From JAKEGK01 sp036507695 (GTDB taxonomy: Bacteria; Pseudomonadota; Gammaproteobacteria; SZUA-152): 10,558 nucleotides of DNA. The DNA is taken from positions 1-10,558 of the forward strand of contig DATCIR010000366.1 of the NCBI GenBank assembly GCA_036507695.1, given 5' to 3'. Below the pieces are notes generated by a model that did not search any database, was not told the origin of the DNA, and saw nothing but the letters and a program-made list of their open reading frames with translations. How positions within the stretch are numbered: position 1 is the first letter of the stretch; every line of letters begins with the position of its first letter. Made by a program: the position numbers and the translations under genes. Positions 4,601 through 10,558 of this stretch are shown here, one piece after another.

Positions 4601-7420
4601 TTAGCTCCCTTCATCGCCATCGAATACGCCATCACTGTCACGGTCCAGGCCCATCCACCGGCCTGACCCCGGAGGCACACAGGTAAATGTCAATGTCTGG
4701 TTGTTTTGGTTAACCAAGGCCCGCAGACCGGCATCCGTAATAACATCATTGGCGCGATCCATTTGGTAACTGCCATCCGCGCCCATTAGCGCACCGCGCG
4801 GCACACCATCAAGCACGCCTTTAACAATTAAATCGCATTCGCGGCGCGGCGTTGTGACTTGCGCTCTGGCCCGCAACAAGTCGATGCGCGCGTGCACATC
4901 CGTCCCGCTGGCCGCCGTCAAGGTAACCTGCTGGCCGACAATCGGCGCCAGTTCGCTGTCCATCGCCATCACAAAATCCACCACCTGGCCGCGCTTTAAC
5001 TCATTGGTGGTGGGATTGCCGTCAAACACGAACACAGTGCCGCTCAAAAAATTGTCCAGCGTGTCCATGGCGCCGTCGTGCATAAAACCAAAACCCCGGA
5101 TCTGATCACCCATGGGAAGGACATCCGGTGCAAACTTGCCGGATACCCCGAACTTGCCGACCTTCTGGTACATGTTCCGTAAATGCGGAATCTTGAATTG
5201 CTGGGAAATATCGGGACCTTCAACGCTCGAAAGACCGGAGGTGCCGAAATGCCCTTCCAACTCGTTTAAGACATGACAGTCATTGCAAGTCAGCAAGGGT
5301 ATGTCAGTCAAGCCGTTCATGCCCGTGGTCAGTTGATTCAGGTAAGTGTTTTTGCCTTGCGCCTGAACCGTGGTTAACGAGTTATCCAGGGCGCGAATGG
5401 GGTTGGGCGGATAGCGGATTTCCAGGGCGAATTCGGCGTAGGCCTGAATATCCGCCGCCGCCAATTCGCTCTCACTGCCCAGCAGGCCGGGAAACGCCAC
5501 ATTAAAATCCTTGAACGCGCCCAGTTCGATGCTTTCGCCCGGCTGGGCGCTGGCCCCGACCCGGTCACCGCGCCAATGCATGGGGCCATTGCCCGCCAGG
5601 CCGCGCAGGCTCTGGGTGCTCATCGGGCCTTTCATGGGATGGAACACCGGTGGTGGATCAGTCGGTCGCAACCTCACGGTAATGTTGCCCACCGTTACCG
5701 TGGCAAAGGGATTGGGATTCGACACGACAACTTCATCGGGGTTGCCCAGGTCCCAGGCCAGGCCGTCAAAATCCCCGAACACATGGCACAGGGCGCAGGA
5801 GGAATCCCCGCGGCTGGACGTCAGCGTTGCGTCATAAAGGAAGCGCCGCCCGTTGACCACGTGCGCCGGTTCCGGATTAAACAGGGTGAGATGCGAAATT
5901 TCCTGGTTGGATGCGGTATTGACGACAGATAAGCCGTTGTCAAACCGCGTCAGCACATACAAACGGCCGCGCGTTTCATCCAACACGACTCCCGAGGGCC
6001 CGCCCGCGGTTAGTAAAACATGACTAGAAGCATCGGGAATAAAATTGTCATTCTCCAACTCCGCGGTGCTGAATACGCCGATTTTTTGCGAACCGAACGC
6101 GGCGACATAGAGCGTCTCACCGTTACTATCAATAGCCATATCCACCGGATTGGCCAGCGCCGCGGCGCGATCGTCCGCTGAGCCGGGAAACGCCGCGTAG
6201 TTGATATGCTTGTTAAGGTGGCGTGGTAATATCTGCGGCTCAGCCTGGGTGCTATCAATCACCGTGATGCGGCTTTCGGCAAAATGCCCGCGCACGGTGG
6301 ATGCTGCGTTCCCGGGTCCTTCAAAACGGACATGATTCAGGGCGTCGGTATTGGAAACATAGATAACGCCGGTTTGCGGATTGGTCACCATGTTATACAA
6401 CACCGTGCCCACGCCGCTGTAGCGCGCCGTTGGCCTGGCAACGGGTGGATTGACACTAGCGTCTATTTCAAACACATCGTAATCGGGCAAGAAGAGATTC
6501 ACGAGGTCATCCCAAAATTGGCCGGATGTGTCAGTGGCGCTACCGGTGCCGTCGGCCCAATTCGCGCCGTTGTACTTTAAGATCAGCCCGGTGTCGGGTT
6601 GCGGCACGCCCAGAACATTAGCTAACGGCGTGGGTTTGGACAGCAAGTTTTCGCCAATCGCCGTGGTTTGGTTGCCGGAAAAAAACACCGCCGCATAAAC
6701 GGTATTGCCATCGGGGCTTACGGTCAAGGCGCGGGGCGTATCCCCAAACAAGCTAATGACTGTCAGCGGATCACCACCCAGCGTGGCACCGGTATCCGCG
6801 GTGTTAAACACCCAGACATCCGCGCGCCCGGCACCCGGGGTTGTTAATTGTGCGTTGATGGGATTATCATCCGGCCCGTTTTGGCCGCGGTGCGCCGTGG
6901 TAATAAATGCAAACTGATTGCCGTTACCCGCAAACACAATGTCACGCGGTTCATCGCCCACCAATAAGGTGCGCACTACCCGGGGCGGGGTCACACTGAC
7001 GTCGACCACACTGATGCTGTCGGATAAATGGTTAACCACCCAGACTTGGTTGTTAAACCCGTTATTGAGCGTGGCAACGGCCACCGGTTCCAAACCTACC
7101 GGCACTGTCGTGTTGTATTGCAATCCGGTATCGGTGATGGAATAGATTTCCAGGGTGCTATTGGGCGTGTTAACGGCATACAGGCTGTTGCCGTCCGGCG
7201 ACATCGCCAGGGGGCGCACCTGACCGGTCTCGAAGGTGACAAAATTACCCGCCGCGGGCAAGGATGGTCCGCTGCCTCCATTACCACCGCCATTGCTATT
7301 ACCATCGTCACCCCCGCTGCTACAAGCGGTAATCGCAATAAGCAACCAAACCGGCCACCCACAACGCAATCCTGAACGTAATCCTGAACTCAATCCTGAA
7401 CTCAATCCTAAAAAAAACAT
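4601..7420 (-). CDS. YVTN beta-propeller / di-heme cytochrome c peroxidase-like lipoprotein
   Basis: From the chosen ATG at 7420 the protein has 939 residues. A signal peptide ends in lipobox AITAC with the lipidated cysteine at about 33, followed by a Ser/Gly/Asn-rich linker. Roughly the first half is a beta-propeller of YVTN type, shown by repeated units such as PLAMSPDGNSLYAVN, VWVVNHLSDSISVVDV and ALTVSPDGNTVYAA. The second half resembles the bacterial di-heme cytochrome c peroxidase/MauG family: heme motifs CALCH (about 542-546) and CNDCH (about 712-716), the PMHWRGDR signature between them, and FMHDGAMDTLDNFL (Met at about 780) near the end. The C-terminus is DRDSDGVFDGDE, like a calcium-binding thrombospondin type 3 repeat. 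It is probably an outer-membrane or periplasmic redox protein; whether peroxidase or oxidase is undecided. A longer start at 7471 lacks a ribosome-binding site, whereas AGGGA precedes 7420 by 7 bases. Confidence 0.9.
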   Translation of the reverse strand: MFFLGLSSGLSSGLRSGLRCGWPVWLLIAITACSSGGDDGNSNGGGNGGSGPSLPAAGNFVTFETGQVRPLAMSPDGNSLYAVNTPNSTLEIYSITDTGLQYNTTVPVGLEPVAVATLNNGFNNQVWVVNHLSDSISVVDVSVTPPRVVRTLLVGDEPRDIVFAGNGNQFAFITTAHRGQNGPDDNPINAQLTTPGAGRADVWVFNTADTGATLGGDPLTVISLFGDTPRALTVSPDGNTVYAAVFFSGNQTTAIGENLLSKPTPLANVLGVPQPDTGLILKYNGANWADGTGSATDTSGQFWDDLVNLFLPDYDVFEIDASVNPPVARPTARYSGVGTVLYNMVTNPQTGVIYVSNTDALNHVRFEGPGNAASTVRGHFAESRITVIDSTQAEPQILPRHLNKHINYAAFPGSADDRAAALANPVDMAIDSNGETLYVAAFGSQKIGVFSTAELENDNFIPDASSHVLLTAGGPSGVVLDETRGRLYVLTRFDNGLSVVNTASNQEISHLTLFNPEPAHVVNGRRFLYDATLTSSRGDSSCALCHVFGDFDGLAWDLGNPDEVVVSNPNPFATVTVGNITVRLRPTDPPPVFHPMKGPMSTQSLRGLAGNGPMHWRGDRVGASAQPGESIELGAFKDFNVAFPGLLGSESELAAADIQAYAEFALEIRYPPNPIRALDNSLTTVQAQGKNTYLNQLTTGMNGLTDIPLLTCNDCHVLNELEGHFGTSGLSSVEGPDISQQFKIPHLRNMYQKVGKFGVSGKFAPDVLPMGDQIRGFGFMHDGAMDTLDNFLSGTVFVFDGNPTTNELKRGQVVDFVMAMDSELAPIVGQQVTLTAASGTDVHARIDLLRARAQVTTPRRECDLIVKGVLDGVPRGALMGADGSYQMDRANDVITDAGLRALVNQNNQTLTFTCVPPGSGRWMGLDRDSDGVFDGDEGS
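7367..7414 (-). repeat. 12-base tandem repeat in the signal-peptide coding region
   Basis: Plus-strand units are CAATCCTGAACG (7367-7378), TAATCCTGAACT (7379-7390), CAATCCTGAACT (7391-7402) and a decayed CAATCCTAAAAA (7403-7414). They encode the GLSSGLSSGLRSGLR stretch before the hydrophobic core of the lipoprotein signal. Changes in copy number would keep the frame but alter the length and charge of the signal's basic region. Confidence 0.8.
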
Positions 7421-7427
7421 ACGGGTA

Positions 7428-7432
7428 TCCCT
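7428..7432 (-). promoter_or_regulatory. Ribosome-binding site that places the di-heme lipoprotein start at 7420
   Basis: The minus strand reads AGGGA, then 7 bases, then ATG at 7420. Upstream of the alternative ATG at 7471 the sequence is AT-rich (ATTATTCCTGATTACAGCG) with no Shine-Dalgarno match, so the shorter protein is favoured. Confidence 0.6.
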
Positions 7433-7569
7433 AACAGTAACGAATGGCCTAAGTCTACCAGCACTCGGCATCGCTGTAATCAGGAATAATTAAAATTGGA
7501 GGATTTGGGTATTTTTTCGCAAAAACTGATTAAGGAATACTTGGCTATCTATCCCTGGTGATTACCGCT

Positions 7570-8088
7570 TTATCCCTGGCTGGCCACTGCTGTGAGTTTG
7601 TTCAATTGCCCATCCCGCACGCCGCTCAATACGGCATCACCCTTGCTGGATACGCGGACTTCCCCATAACGGGCGCTACTGTAATATTTACCGTGTTGTT
7701 CCTGGAAGAAAAAGGCATCGGTCGCGATTTTCACCACACCATTGCGCTTGCGGTACAACAACAGGTATTCATTGTTGCCCAGGGGTTTATTGCCATCATG
7801 AATCCGCTGGAATTGCGCCACATGCTTGTCGTCCAGTCTTACCACCACCTGCCCGTCGGCGGTTAATTCCTTTGACCGCCGCGCGATGTCGGCAGCCATA
7901 CTGTAACGCAATACCATATAGTCGCCCTGCAGAATCGACCGGGGATCACGGGGCGCCAGATCCAATAGCATGACTGTGCCGTTAGCCAGAACCCGTTCTT
8001 TGTTGAATATAAGGTAATTGGCCAATATAAGAATTACCGCGAGCACGGCGAATAATATCGTGTTAGTGGCCTTTTCGAGGTTAAGCAT
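7570..8088 (-). CDS. GDYXXLXY-family single-pass membrane protein
   Basis: The 172-residue product carries GDYMVLRY at 55-62, the sequence after which the GDYXXLXY protein family is named. A single transmembrane helix at about 9-28 follows a short N-terminus, with the rest probably periplasmic. That part contains DLAPRDPRSILQGDY, a central VVVRLDDKHVAQFQRI strand region and a C-terminal segment with GEVRVSSKGDAVLSGVRDG. It is the third gene of the trio and overlaps the DUF4401 stop as ATGCTTAA (8081-8088). Its Shine-Dalgarno site is weak (AAGG, 9 bases ahead), which fits translational coupling. The family's role is not known to me; its constant pairing with DUF2157 and DUF4401 proteins suggests a shared membrane complex, which is inference. 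Confidence 0.9.
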   Translation of the reverse strand: MLNLEKATNTILFAVLAVILILANYLIFNKERVLANGTVMLLDLAPRDPRSILQGDYMVLRYSMAADIARRSKELTADGQVVVRLDDKHVAQFQRIHDGNKPLGNNEYLLLYRKRNGVVKIATDAFFFQEQHGKYYSSARYGEVRVSSKGDAVLSGVRDGQLNKLTAVASQG

Positions 8089-9178
8089 TGGTTACAACCT
8101 TATTAGGCGCGGCGAGATAATATTTCAGCACTATCCTTCCGGCAAGCAACACCACACCGCTTGCCATTAACACCGCGGATTTCATCAACAGGGTTATCTC
8201 GATACCGTAGAAAAACGCCGTGAGGAACACCGTGAAAAATCCAATGGCGACGCCCACTAAAACGCGATCGGCCATGACAAAACCCAGCAGCAGGATAATC
8301 AGCGCCATGATTAATCCCGGCGCCATCATGGCTGCCGCGATGATTAACACACAAAAACCATACACCGCCACGCTATTCACCCGGCTAAGCGGGAATTTTT
8401 CGGCGCTGGTTATCCGATACACCAGATACAGGAACAATGAACCCAATAACACGCTGGAAATCCAGGGGTTGGGGAAAAATTCCGTATTTCGCGTTAATTC
8501 GGGAAGGACATAAATAGTCGACAGCATCAACACACTCAACTGTCCAAATAACACACCCCATTTCACCGGCACGATAAGCTTCGCTTGCCCAAGCGCCAGG
8601 AATTTTTGTTCCACCGTCACCAGATAAACAAACAGCGCGGCAAACACGATGACGACCGCATGCACCCATGCAATGGATTTCCATTCGAACAATAAACCCG
8701 TCAATGCCATGGCAACCGATGCCGCGGATAAAAAGCGGTGCACCGCATCGGGGTAAATCGCGATCAACACCAATTCCAGCGCCATGAAGCTGAACAGGGT
8801 TACTACTACACTATCGACTATCTGCGCCAGGCCAAACACAATCAAGCCTTCGCCGGCCAGACAGACCGCCAGGGTCATTTGGGTGATGAAATCATTGTCA
8901 CTGACCCGGCGGCCAACAACAGCGCCCGCCACCAGAATGGCGCCCAGAATCAGCGTGGCCTGCTCGGACTCAATGATCGCAGCGCCAACCACGAAGCCGA
9001 TCAGCATCCAGCTGGCCAGCCAGGCGCTGAAGCCAACCATGACGCGCACGTACCAGGCTTGTTCATTGTGTTCCCGGGCGATCAACACCCGGGTCTGTGC
9101 TTCCCAATCGCTATTCAAAAGGTTCTCTTTAGCCAGTTGTGAAAATACGTCCTGAAAGTTGCCGCGCTCCTCACTCAT
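8081..9178 (-). CDS. DUF4401 polytopic membrane protein
   Basis: With the start at 9178 the protein has 365 residues. A soluble N-terminus of about 42 residues (MSEERGNFQDVFSQLAKENLL) is followed by roughly 11-12 hydrophobic segments from residue 45 to 352. The C-terminal FYGIEITLLMKSAVLMASG segment and a closing KYYLAAPNK fit the DUF4401 pattern as I know it. The frame stays open to 9283, but the 35 extra residues are basic and Cys-rich, and lie wholly inside the 3' end of the upstream DUF2157 gene. The ATG at 9178 gives ATGAGTGA with the upstream stop (overlap of 8 bases) and has GGGGG about 8 bases ahead. Function unknown. No transport or catalytic motif was seen. Confidence 0.88.
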   Translation of the reverse strand: MSEERGNFQDVFSQLAKENLLNSDWEAQTRVLIAREHNEQAWYVRVMVGFSAWLASWMLIGFVVGAAIIESEQATLILGAILVAGAVVGRRVSDNDFITQMTLAVCLAGEGLIVFGLAQIVDSVVVTLFSFMALELVLIAIYPDAVHRFLSAASVAMALTGLLFEWKSIAWVHAVVIVFAALFVYLVTVEQKFLALGQAKLIVPVKWGVLFGQLSVLMLSTIYVLPELTRNTEFFPNPWISSVLLGSLFLYLVYRITSAEKFPLSRVNSVAVYGFCVLIIAAAMMAPGLIMALIILLLGFVMADRVLVGVAIGFFTVFLTAFFYGIEITLLMKSAVLMASGVVLLAGRIVLKYYLAAPNKVVTNA

Positions 9179-10238
9179 GCGTTTGCCCCCAGGTTTTCCT
9201 GACGGTGCGCAACCATTGCGCTGCCGCCGCGGACTGGGCGATAACCAGGATACTAAGCAAAAAGAACATTTCAAAACCGGCATCTATTGTGCGCGCGGCT
9301 ACCGCGGTAACAATCACAATAAGCGCCAACAATGCGCTGGCAAGGATAAACATATCGAGTGACTTTTTACTGTAATAAAACAATACCGCCGCCGTGAACA
9401 CAGCAAAAAACACCGGTGACACCCAGCGAATCCCCCAATAGCCGTCAACTCCCGCGAGCAAAATAAACATCAAGGTGCTGATGACTATGGGCGCCAGCGC
9501 AAACACCGCGATGATCCGGGGAAAAGAGCGGCCCTGCATCCAGGCGCTTGCGCTATTGCGCAGGCTAAAGTATTCCCACACCACCAAAGCCAGCACATTC
9601 AAGGAAAACACCCATTGCGCCAATGAAAAGTCGGTCAAGGAAAAAGTAATCCCCGCAAAGGGCCCTAACTCCCTGGCCAATCCGCTTACCCAATTCTCGG
9701 GGTGCACCAATTGCGTCCAGTACATGACGAGCGACAGGTTGGCAAGCACCAGCAATAACAACCATAGTCCGGCATTACGGCCAATCAACGCCCAGCCACT
9801 GATTAAAATTGCCCAGGTTAAAAACAATCCGTAGGGATCCGCGCCGGTCTGGTAGGTTTGACCGTATACCGCCAGCAATACGCCGGCTAACACCGCGGCG
9901 CCAAACAACGCTGCCTTGCCGGTGAGCTTATCCATGCCTTTGAAGTAAGCCATCAATACCAGGGCAATCACGCCGCTTTGGAGCAAGGCAAATTTTCCGA
10001 ACTTGTGCAAATCCGCCCAGTTATAGGCAAAGAACGACATCACCCCTACGATGGCCAGCGTGGCGCCGCAGATCAACAACAAGCGGTCGATAAACCGCAG
10101 CCACGCGGCGTTATCCGGCTTGAGTCCAGCCAGTTCAAATGCGCGCCGCTGAGTTGGCGCCGGCAAATTAAGCGCGTCGGCGATATGCTTTAAACGGCTG
10201 GTGGTGAGGTTAATCGTGGAGAGTTTTTGTTTTGTCAT
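9171..10238 (-). CDS. DUF2157 polytopic membrane protein
   Basis: From the ATG at 10238 the protein has 355 residues: a soluble helical N-terminus (about 1-48, with RLKHIADALNLPAP), then about ten membrane segments. Two stretches typical of DUF2157 are visible: GVMSFFAYNWADLHKFGKFALLQ at about 65-87 (a helix with the N-W pair before a polar loop), and AVYGQTYQTGADPYGLFLTWA at about 123-143. A longer frame begins at a GTG (10290-10292), but that codon lies within a good -10 promoter element, so the internal ATG is preferred although its ribosome-binding site is weak (GGCTAGAG). It is the first gene of the trio and overlaps DUF4401 by 8 bases. Biochemical role not established to my knowledge. 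Confidence 0.9.
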   Translation of the reverse strand: MTKQKLSTINLTTSRLKHIADALNLPAPTQRRAFELAGLKPDNAAWLRFIDRLLLICGATLAIVGVMSFFAYNWADLHKFGKFALLQSGVIALVLMAYFKGMDKLTGKAALFGAAVLAGVLLAVYGQTYQTGADPYGLFLTWAILISGWALIGRNAGLWLLLLVLANLSLVMYWTQLVHPENWVSGLARELGPFAGITFSLTDFSLAQWVFSLNVLALVVWEYFSLRNSASAWMQGRSFPRIIAVFALAPIVISTLMFILLAGVDGYWGIRWVSPVFFAVFTAAVLFYYSKKSLDMFILASALLALIVIVTAVAARTIDAGFEMFFLLSILVIAQSAAAAQWLRTVRKTWGQTHE

Positions 10239-10282
10239 TACTCTAGCCTGGCTATTTACACAAGACCCCTGGTGCTTGAAAC

Positions 10283-10291
10283 ATAATAGCA
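10283..10291 (-). promoter_or_regulatory. Extended -10 promoter candidate for the DUF2157 operon
   Basis: The minus strand reads TGCTATTAT, matching the TGnTATAAT extended -10 at all but one position. No good -35 is seen, which extended -10 promoters can do without. Transcription would start near 10276, leaving a leader of about 38 bases before the ATG at 10238. Confidence 0.5.
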
Positions 10292-10414
10292 CATTATTAA
10301 CGGATGGCTGGACGGACTACGGGATCAAGGCTTTTTTGCAAGCCAGTGCCTGCGAAACCGCCTGGGATAAGAATAATCCGTACCAAACGGAACGCGCAAA
10401 ATAGGCTGGAATGC

Positions 10415-10558
10415 TTAATTCGTTTTGACTTGTTTCAGTTGGTCCTGACCCGGCGTGGCAAGAAACGCATCCATAACGCTCAGGAAACTTTTTATCTCAA
10501 TCGGCTTGGCGAGAAACTCAACCGCCCCGGCAGTCTTTGCCTTGTCAATATCCGCTGG
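10415..10558 (-). CDS. C-terminus of a response-regulator receiver domain (partial)
   Basis: The minus strand is open from the right edge to a TAA at 10415-10417, giving 47 residues. It begins ADIDKAKTAGAVEFLAKPIE. The pattern of an alanine-rich helix, GA, a hydrophobic strand, and Lys-Pro is the beta5-alpha5 end of CheY-like receiver domains, with the invariant lysine at residue 18 of the fragment. The alpha5 helix (EIKSFLSVMDAFLA) is followed by only about 12 residues. The receiver is therefore the last domain, as in a single-domain regulator or a hybrid sensor kinase. The phosphorylated aspartate and any kinase part lie outside the window. It is 176 bases upstream of the DUF2157 start on the same strand; the promoter in between suggests separate transcription. 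Confidence 0.82.
   Translation of the reverse strand, partial: PADIDKAKTAGAVEFLAKPIEIKSFLSVMDAFLATPGQDQLKQVKTN

Noticed and set aside
141..7485. Scattered AATCCTGA/TCAGGATT octamers (141-148 and several near 7367-7402)
   Set aside because: Most belong to one 12-base coding repeat; the other hit is part of an unrelated palindrome, so there is no sign of a dispersed element.
8738..9155. Plus-strand open frames of 123-134 codons antisense to DUF4401
   Set aside because: Their His/Gln/Asn/Ala- or Thr/Arg-rich translations reflect the reverse complement of membrane-helix codons; the minus-strand gene is clearly the real one.
10329..10344. GGCTT/AAGCC hairpin after the response-regulator fragment as terminator
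   Set aside because: Only five pairs, with the T/A run inside the loop and not after the stem.

Overview
The window looks like a Gram-negative, probably gammaproteobacterial, chromosome segment. Two long lipoproteins have lipobox signal peptides, one carries two c-type heme sites, and there is an ECF sigma factor with a membrane partner. GC content is moderate and most starts have Shine-Dalgarno sites. The exact lineage cannot be fixed from sequence alone. No tRNA, rRNA, CRISPR array, transposase or phage gene was seen. All complete genes lie on the minus strand, so transcription runs from high to low coordinates.

Right end to left. At 10415-10558 is the C-terminus of a response-regulator receiver domain. 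An extended -10 promoter candidate (10283-10291) then precedes a tightly coupled three-gene operon, 10238 to 7570: a DUF2157 membrane protein, a DUF4401 membrane protein and a one-helix GDYXXLXY protein. Both junctions are 8-base start/stop overlaps. Next is a large lipoprotein (7420-4601) fusing a YVTN-type beta-propeller to a di-heme cytochrome c peroxidase/MauG-like domain, with a C-terminal Asp-rich calcium-binding-like tail. Between 4145 and 4600 there is no gene, but the stretch holds several inverted repeats and a candidate ECF-type promoter.

That promoter candidate faces an ECF sigma factor (TTG start, 4144-3584), which overlaps by 8 bases a cysteine-free single-pass membrane protein (3591-3022) in the anti-sigma position. 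Downstream is a small exported helical protein (2905-2474). Its upstream region is four tandem 15-base repeats ending at its ribosome-binding site. An 11-base near-palindrome from those repeats, TAATGNCGTTA, occurs again upstream of the sigma gene. This suggests that the sigma locus and the exported protein share a control element.

After a 382-base gap comes a DUF4382 lipoprotein (2091-208). It converges, across a strong inverted repeat at 139-183, on the 3' end of a plus-strand gene entering from the left (1-150).

Three start sites are placed downstream of the longest open frame (at 7420, 9178 and 10238) on the basis of Shine-Dalgarno position, overlap architecture or promoter position. The items most worth following up are the shared 15-base repeat/sigma-promoter motif, the structured non-coding block at 4394-4583, and the coupled membrane-protein trio of unknown function.
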